DNA of 6,060 bases, taken from VFHP01 sp964443385. GTDB lineage: Bacteria; Chloroflexota; Dehalococcoidia; Lucifugimonadales; UBA2985. Below the pieces are notes generated by a model that saw only the letters and a program-made list of their open reading frames with translations, did not search any database and was not told the DNA's origin. Position 1 is the stretch's first letter, and each line of letters begins with the position of its first letter. A program made the position numbers and the translations under genes. Where the stretch lies: positions 1-6,060 of the forward strand of contig CAYUCO010000097.1 in NCBI GenBank assembly GCA_964443385.1, read 5' to 3'. Shown piece after piece: positions 1 to 6,060 of this stretch.

Positions 1-420
1 TGTCAGGATGTTTGCCCAGTGAACCACCAAGTTCAGCCCACCAAAGAACCTTTATTCCAACCTGGTGAACACGGCTTCAATAGTCTAAGTCTAATACCAC
101 TATTGGATATAACCCAAGAGGAATTCGACAGGCAATTTAAAACAAGTCCTATCAAACGAGCAAAAAGAATTGGCTTGATTAGGAATGTCTGTATTGCGCT
201 AGGAAACATAGGAGACATAAAAGCTGTGGAACCGCTTGGCAGAACATTGAAGCACGAAGACCCTTTGATAAGGGAGCACGCTGCATGGGCTCTTTCACAA
301 ATAGGAACACCAAGAGCCTTTCAATTGTTGGCTAATGCTTCAGTAACAGAAACAGATTCCGAACTAAAAACCGAATTAATAAATTTGATGTCAGAAAAAA
401 AGGATGATTATGACAGATAA
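1..420 (+). CDS. queG: Epoxyqueuosine reductase QueG, C-terminal part (5' end outside window)
   Basis: QueG is a cytoplasmic enzyme that uses cobalamin and two 4Fe-4S clusters to reduce epoxyqueuosine to queuosine in the anticodon of tRNAs, the last step of queuosine synthesis. The frame is open from base 1 and reads CQDVCPVN at once, the signature of the second 4Fe-4S cluster (usually CxxxCPWN). After this come a 'EEFDRQFKTSPIKR' segment, typical of the family just before the tail, and two HEAT-like helical repeats (roughly visible residues 60-115, with 'RNVCIALGNIGD' and 'REHAAWALSQIGTPRA'). 139 residues are visible; family members are commonly near 350-380, so about the last third is present. 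A GTG at base 19 falls inside the cluster motif and is not the start. Tryptophan of the usual CPWN is valine here. The stop at 418-420 lies inside the 3' end of the convergent metH gene. The assignment rests on motif order and should be firm; the N-terminal cobalamin-binding domain cannot be seen. Confidence 0.88.
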   Translation, partial: CQDVCPVNHQVQPTKEPLFQPGEHGFNSLSLIPLLDITQEEFDRQFKTSPIKRAKRIGLIRNVCIALGNIGDIKAVEPLGRTLKHEDPLIREHAAWALSQIGTPRAFQLLANASVTETDSELKTELINLMSEKKDDYDR

Positions 421-3400
421 ATTCTTCTGTTTAATTGATCTGCATCATCCTCACTTAAATTAAAATACTTGGCTAAACTATGATGAAAGACAATAGCACT
501 CACAGATGCTTCAGGATCCATCATGAATTCTTCGGTCAACTTAACATTTATAGTTGAGTCCGGTTCTAACAAACGCCACAGCTTACCCTGATCTTCCAAT
601 CTAGGGCAAGCTGGATATCCAAAAGAGTATCTCTTGCCCATATATTGTGCTCTAAAAAGATCTGCTTTACGGATATCTGGTGAATCCCTGAACCCCCACA
701 TAGTACGAATTCTCTGATGAATTATCTCTGCCATAGCCTCAGCACCTTCAATTGCCAAAGCCTGAAGAATATGGGCATTAAGATAATTACCTTGTTCCAT
801 CCAATTGTTTGCCAATGATCTGACGCCATCACCAATAGTAGTCACAAATGAAGCTATATAATCAGGTATGCTCGTACCCACGGGTTGCACATAATCCGTC
901 AAACATAACCTCTCTCCCATTTGTTGCCTACCAAATTGAAACCGTTCTGTAACTAAGTTTCCATCTGGTGACAAAAATAGCAAATCGTCACCATCAGATG
1001 CACACCTGAAAAATTGATATACACAATCGGCAATGATATCATCCCTGCCTAACATTATATTTTCAACTTCCCTAACCCTCATCTGAAGTTCTTTCGCCTT
1101 AGCATCCCCACTTTTTAAGTCATCTTCAAATCTACCTCTATAACCTAGATGCCTAGAATAAAGCATGACGGGATTTATGAAATTGAACACCTCTGCCAAG
1201 TCGAAGTTTCTTAGAATATGCTTTTTTAGATCGGGTGGCGTGGGTGGAATATCAATTGGTATAACAATATCTTGAGTTGAATCTTTGCCTTTGTATGTGT
1301 GTGAGGTTTGAGTTCTTTTACCTTCGTCTGCCACCAACAAAGATTTTTCTTCCTCAATCTTACCTATAAATTGCTGTTTTGTAGCAGCATCTTGCATTTG
1401 ATTGGCAATAAACAGTCCATCCATGGCATCTTGAGCATAAAGTACCAAGCCTTGATATTCTGGAGCTATGCGTAAATAGGTAAATCTTCTACTTAGAGCA
1501 GCCCCTCCTACGATTAATGGTACATCTATGCCCTCTGCTGACATGTCTCTAGCTGTCTCAACCATCATTTGTGCAGATTTAACCAAAAGGCCAGATAAAC
1601 CTATCATATCCGGATTATGTTCCTTGAAGGCAGATATTAAATCTTGTGGTGGCACTTTTATGCCCAGATTAACAACTTTGTACCCATTATTACTAAGAAT
1701 TATCTCAACCAAATTCTTGCCTATGTCATGAACGTCACCTTTTACTGTGGCTAATAGAATAGTTCCCTTAGTAGACGTCTCATCTGCATCCATAAATTGT
1801 TCTAAATGACTGACAGCAAATTTCATACTCTCAGCTGATCCCAATACTTCTGCTACTATCAATTCGTTATTAGCGAATAATCTTCCCACCTCATCCATGC
1901 CAGCCATTAAGGGACCATTTATGACATCCAATGGAGATCGTTCTAACAAAGCTTGGTCCAAATCATCTACAAGTCCTTCTTTCGTACCTTCTATCACACA
2001 ATTGGCGATTCTATCATCAAGAGGAAGGAGATTTCTTTCTTCAGCTGTTCTTGAAATTCGTTTCCCGCGAAAATGGTCTGCAAATTCCCCTATAGGATCT
2101 TCTCCAGTCCACCAGATTAAATTCTCTGCTAGTTGCCTTTCGTATTCAGGTATCGATGCGTATCTCTGAAGAAGTTCGGAATTCACTATTGCCATATCTA
2201 ATCCAGCTTGCACACAATGATATAGGAATACAGAGTTGAGAACCTCGCGACCTGCAGGCGGTAATCCGAAGGAAACGTTTGAAATACCTAAAACTGTTTT
2301 TGCACCAGGTATCTGATCCTTTATAAGACGGATTCCTTCTATTGTCTCAACACCAGCTCCTATATAATTATTATCTCCAGTGGCAATAGGAAAAACTAAT
2401 GGGTCAAAAACAATATCATTCGGAGAGATTTCATATTTTTGAGTCAATAACTCAAATGAACGTTTGGCAATAGACAATTTCCGTTCTCTAGTGATAGCCT
2501 GAGCTTGTTGTTTGTCCTCATCTATGCACCCGACTATCACTGCAGATCCGAATTTCTTTACCAAAGGCACTACAGAATCAAACCTATCCTCACCATCCTC
2601 TAAATTTATTGAATTTATAATACATTTTCCTGGTGTGCGTTTAAGTGCCTCCTCTAACGCTTTGGAATCCGTAGTGTCCAGCATTATTGTAACCTTAACC
2701 CTCTTAATAAGAGCCTCAAGGAATATATTTAGATCTGAAATTTCATCTCTATCTGGATCTTGCAAGCAAACGTCCAAAACTTGAGCACCATTACGAACTT
2801 GAGATCTGCCAATTTCCGCCATCTCATCCCATTTACCTTCAGCAACTAACCGTTTAAATTTTCTACTACCAAGTACGTTAGTGCGTTCTCCGACTATAAC
2901 TGGCCGCGTGTCTTCATCAATTATGAAGGATTCCAAACCAGAAATGGAGGTGACTCGTCGGTCAGTAATTTTTCTTGGGTCGAGAGTTTCTACTGCGGAA
3001 GACAGTTTACCAATATGTTTCGCAACGGTACCACAACATCCACCAACTAGATTTATCCAGCCATACTCACAATATTCCCTAATTTTACCCGCTAATGAAT
3101 CAGGATCTTCATTATATTTACCATCTTCATCTGGCAAACCCGCATTTGGCACAAGTGACACGGGAAACTTTGAAATGCTAGCCAAAGTACGCACATGATC
3201 CCTCATGAATTCAGGACCTGTTGCACAATTCAGCCCTATCCATAACAAGTTTCTATGCTCTAAGGAAACATAAAAAGCCTCAATATCTTGACCACCCAAC
3301 GTAGTACCCATTGTTTCTATAGTGCATTGAACTGCAGTGGGGATTTCATAACCCATTTCCTCACTCAGTTTATCTATGGCTATCAAAGCTGCCTTTACAT

Positions 3401-3917
3401 TCAACGTATCCTGAGAAGTCTCGATAAGCAATAAATCGGATCCACCATCTACCAATCCCTTAGCCTGCACATAATAGTTTTCTGAAAGATCATCCCAAGA
3501 GATACCGCCCGTCACAGATATTGCCTTAGTAGTAGGGCCAATCGAACCTGCAACAAAAACCATTTTTCCATCAGTTTCATACTCTTTTGCAGTTTCCTTA
3601 GCCAACTTAGAAGCTGACAAGCTTATTTCATAAGCCATATGACCCAACCCATATTCTGATAGAACGAGTGGGGTGCTGCCGAAAGAGTTTGTCTCAATTA
3701 TATTAGCCCCAGCCTCTATATAGGTTCGATGTATACCCCTTATGCAATCAGGGTTAATCAGATTGAGGTATTCATTACATCCATCGTATTGTTGACCGCC
3801 AAAATCCTCTTCAGACAAGTCAAGATCTTGGATAGACGTGCCCATAGCTCCATCTATTACTACAATATTGCTTTGCAATAAACTTCTTAACTTTTCGATT
3901 CTTTCCTTTTCAACCAT
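408..3917 (-). CDS. metH: Cobalamin-dependent methionine synthase MetH, complete
   Basis: MetH transfers a methyl group from 5-methyltetrahydrofolate through cobalamin to homocysteine, giving methionine and tetrahydrofolate in the cytoplasm. Numbering from the ATG at 3917 (1169 aa; E. coli MetH has 1227), all modules are in the usual order. The homocysteine domain (about 1-315) has zinc ligands C231 in GLNCATGP and C294-C295 in GGCCGT. The folate (pterin) domain (about 335-595) has GERTNVLGSRKF near 343-354. The helical B12 cap spans about 636-710. The B12-binding Rossmann domain (about 715-850) has D728xH730xxG733, then S775xL777, then G804-G805, with spacers of exactly 41 and 26 residues; H730 should be the lower cobalt ligand. 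The AdoMet reactivation domain (about 895-1169) has R1096xxxGYPACP. A GTG lies two codons upstream (3921-3923), but GGTG at 3925-3928 sits 7 nt before the ATG and only 1 nt before the GTG, so ATG is preferred. No domain is missing or broken. The 3' end overlaps queG by 13 bp on the other strand. Confidence 0.97.
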   Translation of the reverse strand: MVEKERIEKLRSLLQSNIVVIDGAMGTSIQDLDLSEEDFGGQQYDGCNEYLNLINPDCIRGIHRTYIEAGANIIETNSFGSTPLVLSEYGLGHMAYEISLSASKLAKETAKEYETDGKMVFVAGSIGPTTKAISVTGGISWDDLSENYYVQAKGLVDGGSDLLLIETSQDTLNVKAALIAIDKLSEEMGYEIPTAVQCTIETMGTTLGGQDIEAFYVSLEHRNLLWIGLNCATGPEFMRDHVRTLASISKFPVSLVPNAGLPDEDGKYNEDPDSLAGKIREYCEYGWINLVGGCCGTVAKHIGKLSSAVETLDPRKITDRRVTSISGLESFIIDEDTRPVIVGERTNVLGSRKFKRLVAEGKWDEMAEIGRSQVRNGAQVLDVCLQDPDRDEISDLNIFLEALIKRVKVTIMLDTTDSKALEEALKRTPGKCIINSINLEDGEDRFDSVVPLVKKFGSAVIVGCIDEDKQQAQAITRERKLSIAKRSFELLTQKYEISPNDIVFDPLVFPIATGDNNYIGAGVETIEGIRLIKDQIPGAKTVLGISNVSFGLPPAGREVLNSVFLYHCVQAGLDMAIVNSELLQRYASIPEYERQLAENLIWWTGEDPIGEFADHFRGKRISRTAEERNLLPLDDRIANCVIEGTKEGLVDDLDQALLERSPLDVINGPLMAGMDEVGRLFANNELIVAEVLGSAESMKFAVSHLEQFMDADETSTKGTILLATVKGDVHDIGKNLVEIILSNNGYKVVNLGIKVPPQDLISAFKEHNPDMIGLSGLLVKSAQMMVETARDMSAEGIDVPLIVGGAALSRRFTYLRIAPEYQGLVLYAQDAMDGLFIANQMQDAATKQQFIGKIEEEKSLLVADEGKRTQTSHTYKGKDSTQDIVIPIDIPPTPPDLKKHILRNFDLAEVFNFINPVMLYSRHLGYRGRFEDDLKSGDAKAKELQMRVREVENIMLGRDDIIADCVYQFFRCASDGDDLLFLSPDGNLVTERFQFGRQQMGERLCLTDYVQPVGTSIPDYIASFVTTIGDGVRSLANNWMEQGNYLNAHILQALAIEGAEAMAEIIHQRIRTMWGFRDSPDIRKADLFRAQYMGKRYSFGYPACPRLEDQGKLWRLLEPDSTINVKLTEEFMMDPEASVSAIVFHHSLAKYFNLSEDDADQLNRRIYLS

Positions 3918-3924
3918 AAACACA

Positions 3925-3928
3925 CACC
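3925..3928 (-). promoter_or_regulatory. Weak ribosome-binding site deciding the metH start
   Basis: On the minus strand GGTG lies 7 nt upstream of the ATG at 3915-3917, a usual Shine-Dalgarno distance. It is only 1 nt from the in-frame GTG at 3921-3923, which argues against that earlier start. The match is only four bases and no stronger purine-rich site is present, so this supports the start choice without proving it. Confidence 0.35.
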
Positions 3929-3970
3929 AAGTTGGGCAATATACCGAAGTGCCATTTTTTGTATTGAATC

Positions 3971-3999
3971 TTAATACACCCTAGCATCATTTCTGTCAA
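3971..3999 (-). promoter_or_regulatory. Probable sigma-70-type promoter of metH
   Basis: Read on the minus strand, a perfect -35 hexamer TTGACA (3994-3999) is followed after exactly 17 bp by TATTAA (3971-3976), which matches the -10 consensus at 4 of 6 positions. Transcription would begin near 3963-3966, giving a leader of about 45-50 nt before the metH ATG at 3917. This lies in the only sizeable gap upstream of metH and implies metH can be transcribed independently of the MFS gene behind it. The call rests on sequence match only, and AT-rich DNA gives chance -10 matches; the exact -35 with ideal spacing is the stronger part. Confidence 0.5.
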
Positions 4000-4043
4000 A
4001 CATATTACCTGTCAGCAATGCCGTTCAATATCCTATGCTAAGT

Positions 4044-5342
4044 CTAAGAAGATCTCGAGCTATTTAGCCATGTATCTCGACTGGGCAATGCAAAAATGAG
4101 TGCTGCAGTCAATACTGCATGTATTACTATATAAACTGTCAATATAAAACTGTAACTTCCAGTTGAATCATATACTAAAGTAGCAGCAAGAGGGCCAACT
4201 GAGTTAGCTATCATTTGCCATGGAAATATAAACCCTCTTATAGTTCCTAGCGATGCAGATCCATAATAATCTGCGACCAATAGTTGCAACATTAAAAACA
4301 GTCCAGCAAAGCAAGCTCCATGAAACACAGCGAAAATAAGACCAGACAAAAAACCTGATACCAACAACATCAGAAATATACCGGCTCCTACTCCCATGGT
4401 TAAAAAAATCATCAACAACCTAACTGAATACCTCTCCGCCAATAATCCAAGGGCTAAAGTCGAAGGAATTGCTATCAGGCCCCAAACCAAAAGTACTATA
4501 GCAGCCTGACTTCCACTCAAATTATTATCTGTTAGGTGTGCAAAAAGATTAAAATTTACACCTGTATTTACAAAATTTGTTAACAAAAATGCGGCCGTAA
4601 TAACCCAAAAAGGCCTACTCCTTAATGCTTGACTTAATGTGTAGTTACGTTCCGGAGAATTTATTACGTCACTGACACTTGATTTTAGGCCAGAATCATG
4701 AGAAATATCCGGCTTATCACCATCTGGAAGAAGTCCATGATCCTGGGGCCTTCTCTTCATCCAAATAGTAATCGGGACTATTGTTACCATCCAAACCCCT
4801 ATCCCCAGTACTAACGCGGCAGAACGCCATGTGGACAAAAGTATTAACTGTTGAGTGATTAACGGTATCACTCCACTTGCAACTCTCATCCCTAAATTGG
4901 AAATGGCCAAAGCTCTGCCTCTTTGCCTCACAAACCATTTTGGTACCACTGCTTGGTTGCTTATATTAATAGCACCCTGCAAAGCTACTCTCATTATGAA
5001 TATAGCCACATAAAGTTCCACTATATTCGAGATTTTGCCAATGTATATGATTGCAGAACCTGCAAATATAAATGCGGTAGTCAATATCCATTTCGGTCCG
5101 TATCTATCTATTAATCTACCCACTCCTATCGCAACAAATCCACCAACAAATGTGCCTAGAGTAACAGCTAATGCGACGGTGGAACGTGTCCAGCCGAATT
5201 CTTCTGTAATGGGTTTTAGAAAAACGCCGATTGTGGGATTTATTAGAGTACCTGATGCTAGCCCGCTTAATGCTACCACTGAAACTATTACCCAGCCGTA
5301 GTAGAAGTTACCAGAATTTAAAATTTTTTGAGATTTTTTCAT
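4044..5342 (-). CDS. Major facilitator superfamily transporter, complete, substrate unknown (monocarboxylate/oxalate-formate-like)
   Basis: This is an inner-membrane secondary carrier of 432 aa, a normal length for a 12-helix MFS protein. Hydrophobic segments fall at about 15-38, 54-75, 86-102, 108-128, 145-167, 172-194, then a hydrophilic central loop (195-243), then 245-268, 278-301, 308-329, 330-356, 370-391 and 398-419. The loop between helices 2 and 3 has the MFS motif A form G75RLIDRYGPKW, with a weaker copy (GLLAERYSVR, 299-308) in the second half. 'FYYGWVIV' at the start of helix 1, 'RPQDHGLLPDGD' after helix 6 and 'DYYGSASLGTIRGF' before helix 11 fit the group related to monocarboxylate and oxalate/formate carriers, but the substrate cannot be read from these. 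The ATG at 5340-5342 is preceded by a weak AAGGG (5355-5359) at a long 12-nt spacing; there is no better start before helix 1. The hydrolase gene lies 72 bp upstream on the same strand, so the two may be co-transcribed. Confidence 0.9.
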   Translation of the reverse strand: MKKSQKILNSGNFYYGWVIVSVVALSGLASGTLINPTIGVFLKPITEEFGWTRSTVALAVTLGTFVGGFVAIGVGRLIDRYGPKWILTTAFIFAGSAIIYIGKISNIVELYVAIFIMRVALQGAINISNQAVVPKWFVRQRGRALAISNLGMRVASGVIPLITQQLILLSTWRSAALVLGIGVWMVTIVPITIWMKRRPQDHGLLPDGDKPDISHDSGLKSSVSDVINSPERNYTLSQALRSRPFWVITAAFLLTNFVNTGVNFNLFAHLTDNNLSGSQAAIVLLVWGLIAIPSTLALGLLAERYSVRLLMIFLTMGVGAGIFLMLLVSGFLSGLIFAVFHGACFAGLFLMLQLLVADYYGSASLGTIRGFIFPWQMIANSVGPLAATLVYDSTGSYSFILTVYIVIHAVLTAALIFALPSRDTWLNSSRSS

Positions 5343-5414
5343 TAAAAAATTTAACCCTTACTATTTACGATGTGAAACAAACTCACGAAAGCCAAAGATA
5401 CCATAGTCTACAGT
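5343..5414. other. Intergenic gap between hydrolase and MFS genes
   Basis: This is a 72-bp AT-rich gap between two minus-strand genes. I see no good -35/-10 pair and no stem followed by a T-run, so neither a separate MFS promoter nor a hydrolase terminator is supported. A weak AAGGG ribosome-binding match for the MFS gene is at 5355-5359. The layout is compatible with a two-gene transcript reading hydrolase, then transporter. Confidence 0.45.
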
Positions 5415-6060
5415 CTATATAAAGAGGGTTTTTAGCCAATCAATCGAGATCTGAATAACCTCTGGTTCACTTCGAAATCTATGCTTTACCCCTGGCATCA
5501 ATATTGATTGTGTTTTATTGCCAGAACGATCTTGCAAAATTTGTAATGCGATAGGATCAACCACTGTATCTTCTGTGCCGTGAAGCAATAGAAGGGGTCG
5601 AGGATGAATGTGTCCTATCCATTTCGAAGGATCAAGCTCTTCCGGCTCAGCAGCCCAGTTTTGCAGTGAAACTGGAAATTCATCGTCTCTTACGATACCC
5701 ATACGTTTATATCTGTTGAGTGACTGTTCAGGGTTTTCTATAGAGCCCATACTATAAGGACTCGAAAAAGAAACAGTACCAGCGATCTCTTTTCTGTGGG
5801 CAGTCACATAAATAGCCACAGCAGCACCCAAACTTGACCCCAGCAAACATATTTTATCAGGGTGAGCATGATTGCCGGTCAACAACCAATCGACTACTGC
5901 ATTTAGATCTTGCACCCACCCCATATGATGAAAATTACCACCACTTTCACCGGTGCCACGAAAATTGAATATAACTGTTGTTATCCCTTCCAGTGCAAAC
6001 CATTCAGCTAAGTCAACATAACTAATTTCCCCTGTATTATCAGTAACTGAATCAGCAGAA
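5415..6060 (-). CDS. Alpha/beta hydrolase, N-terminus outside window, substrate unknown
   Basis: This is a serine hydrolase of the alpha/beta fold (esterase, dienelactone-hydrolase or acyl-peptidase type); the true substrate cannot be told. The minus-strand frame stays open from the stop at 5415-5417 to the right edge, giving 214 visible residues. The ATG at 5922-5924 is internal: translation upstream of it reads a strand (TTVIFNF) followed by RGTGESGG (visible residues 34-41), the conserved loop near the oxyanion site. Numbering from the edge, the nucleophile is Ser76 in the elbow LLGSSLGAA, the acid is probably Asp164 in LLLLHGTEDTVVDP, and the base is His193 in GVKHRF. The triad order and spacing are complete, so the enzyme should be active. 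No signal peptide can be judged without the N-terminus. A short insertion between the nucleophile strand and the Asp (about 98-150, with PYSMGSIENPEQSL) forms a modest lid. It lies upstream of the MFS gene on the same strand. Confidence 0.85.
   Translation of the reverse strand, partial: SADSVTDNTGEISYVDLAEWFALEGITTVIFNFRGTGESGGNFHHMGWVQDLNAVVDWLLTGNHAHPDKICLLGSSLGAAVAIYVTAHRKEIAGTVSFSSPYSMGSIENPEQSLNRYKRMGIVRDDEFPVSLQNWAAEPEELDPSKWIGHIHPRPLLLLHGTEDTVVDPIALQILQDRSGNKTQSILMPGVKHRFRSEPEVIQISIDWLKTLFI

Larger units (their letters stand above)
3918..4043. other. Intergenic region between MFS transporter gene and metH
   Basis: These 126 bp hold the probable metH promoter and short leader. No convincing rho-independent terminator follows the MFS stop codon at 4044-4046 on the minus strand, so some read-through into metH is possible. 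Two TGACAG copies 16 bp apart start-to-start on the minus strand (within about 3993-4014) overlap and precede the -35 box; they are too short to call an operator. The leader is too short for a cobalamin or SAM riboswitch, and no other RNA element is visible. Confidence 0.6.

Noticed and set aside
19..420. Stand-alone 133-residue HEAT-repeat protein starting at GTG 19
   Set aside because: The same frame is open to base 1 and encodes the CxxxCP iron-sulfur motif of QueG, so the GTG is internal.
372..440. Weak stems (ACAGA/TCTGT at 412-430) and a run of A at 394-401 as terminators for queG or metH
   Set aside because: The stems have five AT-rich pairs or fewer, and the T-runs are poorly placed; the region is coding on both strands, so this cannot be separated from chance.
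1528..3198. Several plus-strand open frames of 67-105 codons inside metH
   Set aside because: They lie opposite conserved MetH domains, show no recognisable protein features, and are shadows of the real frame.
3933..3960. Plus-strand stem TGGGCA/TGCCA followed by six T, resembling a rho-independent terminator
   Set aside because: The stem is only five pairs with a bulge, the loop is long, and no plus-strand gene ends upstream of it; on the minus strand the T-run is on the wrong side.
5404..5417. Tandem TAGACT-type repeat at the hydrolase stop codon
   Set aside because: Only two copies of 6 bp, partly within the stop codon; this is expected by chance in AT-rich DNA.
4717..5422. Small open frames on both strands overlapping the MFS gene
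   Set aside because: They run out of frame across conserved transmembrane helices and lack family features or convincing ribosome-binding sites.
5415..5924. Complete 169-residue hydrolase starting at the ATG 5922-5924
   Set aside because: The frame continues without a stop to the window edge and encodes the conserved RGTGESGG loop upstream of this ATG, so the gene is truncated by the window.

Overview
The window is a gene-dense, AT-rich stretch of a bacterial chromosome holding four protein-coding genes, two of them cut by the window edges. The gene families are housekeeping or broadly metabolic. I see no RNA genes, insertion sequences, CRISPR arrays, phage genes or toxin/defence modules. 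The style of MetH (an 'LYxxHLGxRG' type reactivation domain), the QueG tail with HEAT repeats, and an MFS carrier of the monocarboxylate/oxalate-formate-like type together resemble low-GC marine Chloroflexota such as the SAR202 lineage. That placement is an inference from sequence style, about 40% sure, and needs a protein search.

Layout. Bases 1-420 (+) encode the C-terminal part of epoxyqueuosine reductase QueG, including the last cysteines of its second 4Fe-4S cluster and a HEAT-repeat tail. Converging on it, with a 13-bp overlap of the coding ends, is a complete cobalamin-dependent methionine synthase gene, metH (408-3917, -). A 126-bp intergenic region follows, with a good promoter-like pair reading into metH. 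Next is a complete 12-helix MFS transporter (4044-5342, -), then a 72-bp gap, then an alpha/beta hydrolase (5415 to the right edge, -) whose N-terminus lies outside the window.

How the genes relate. QueG and MetH are both cobalamin-dependent, so the tail-to-tail pair depends on one cofactor, although they act in different pathways: queuosine tRNA modification, and the methionine/folate cycle. The hydrolase and the MFS carrier are co-directional and could be co-transcribed, but neither substrate can be read from the sequence. metH appears to have its own promoter and a short leader of about 45-50 nt, too short for a cobalamin or SAM riboswitch.

Novelty. I found no convincing undescribed system here. 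The points worth a second look are modest: the convergent B12-dependent pair, the metH start and promoter, the divergent reactivation domain, and the unassigned hydrolase/transporter pair.
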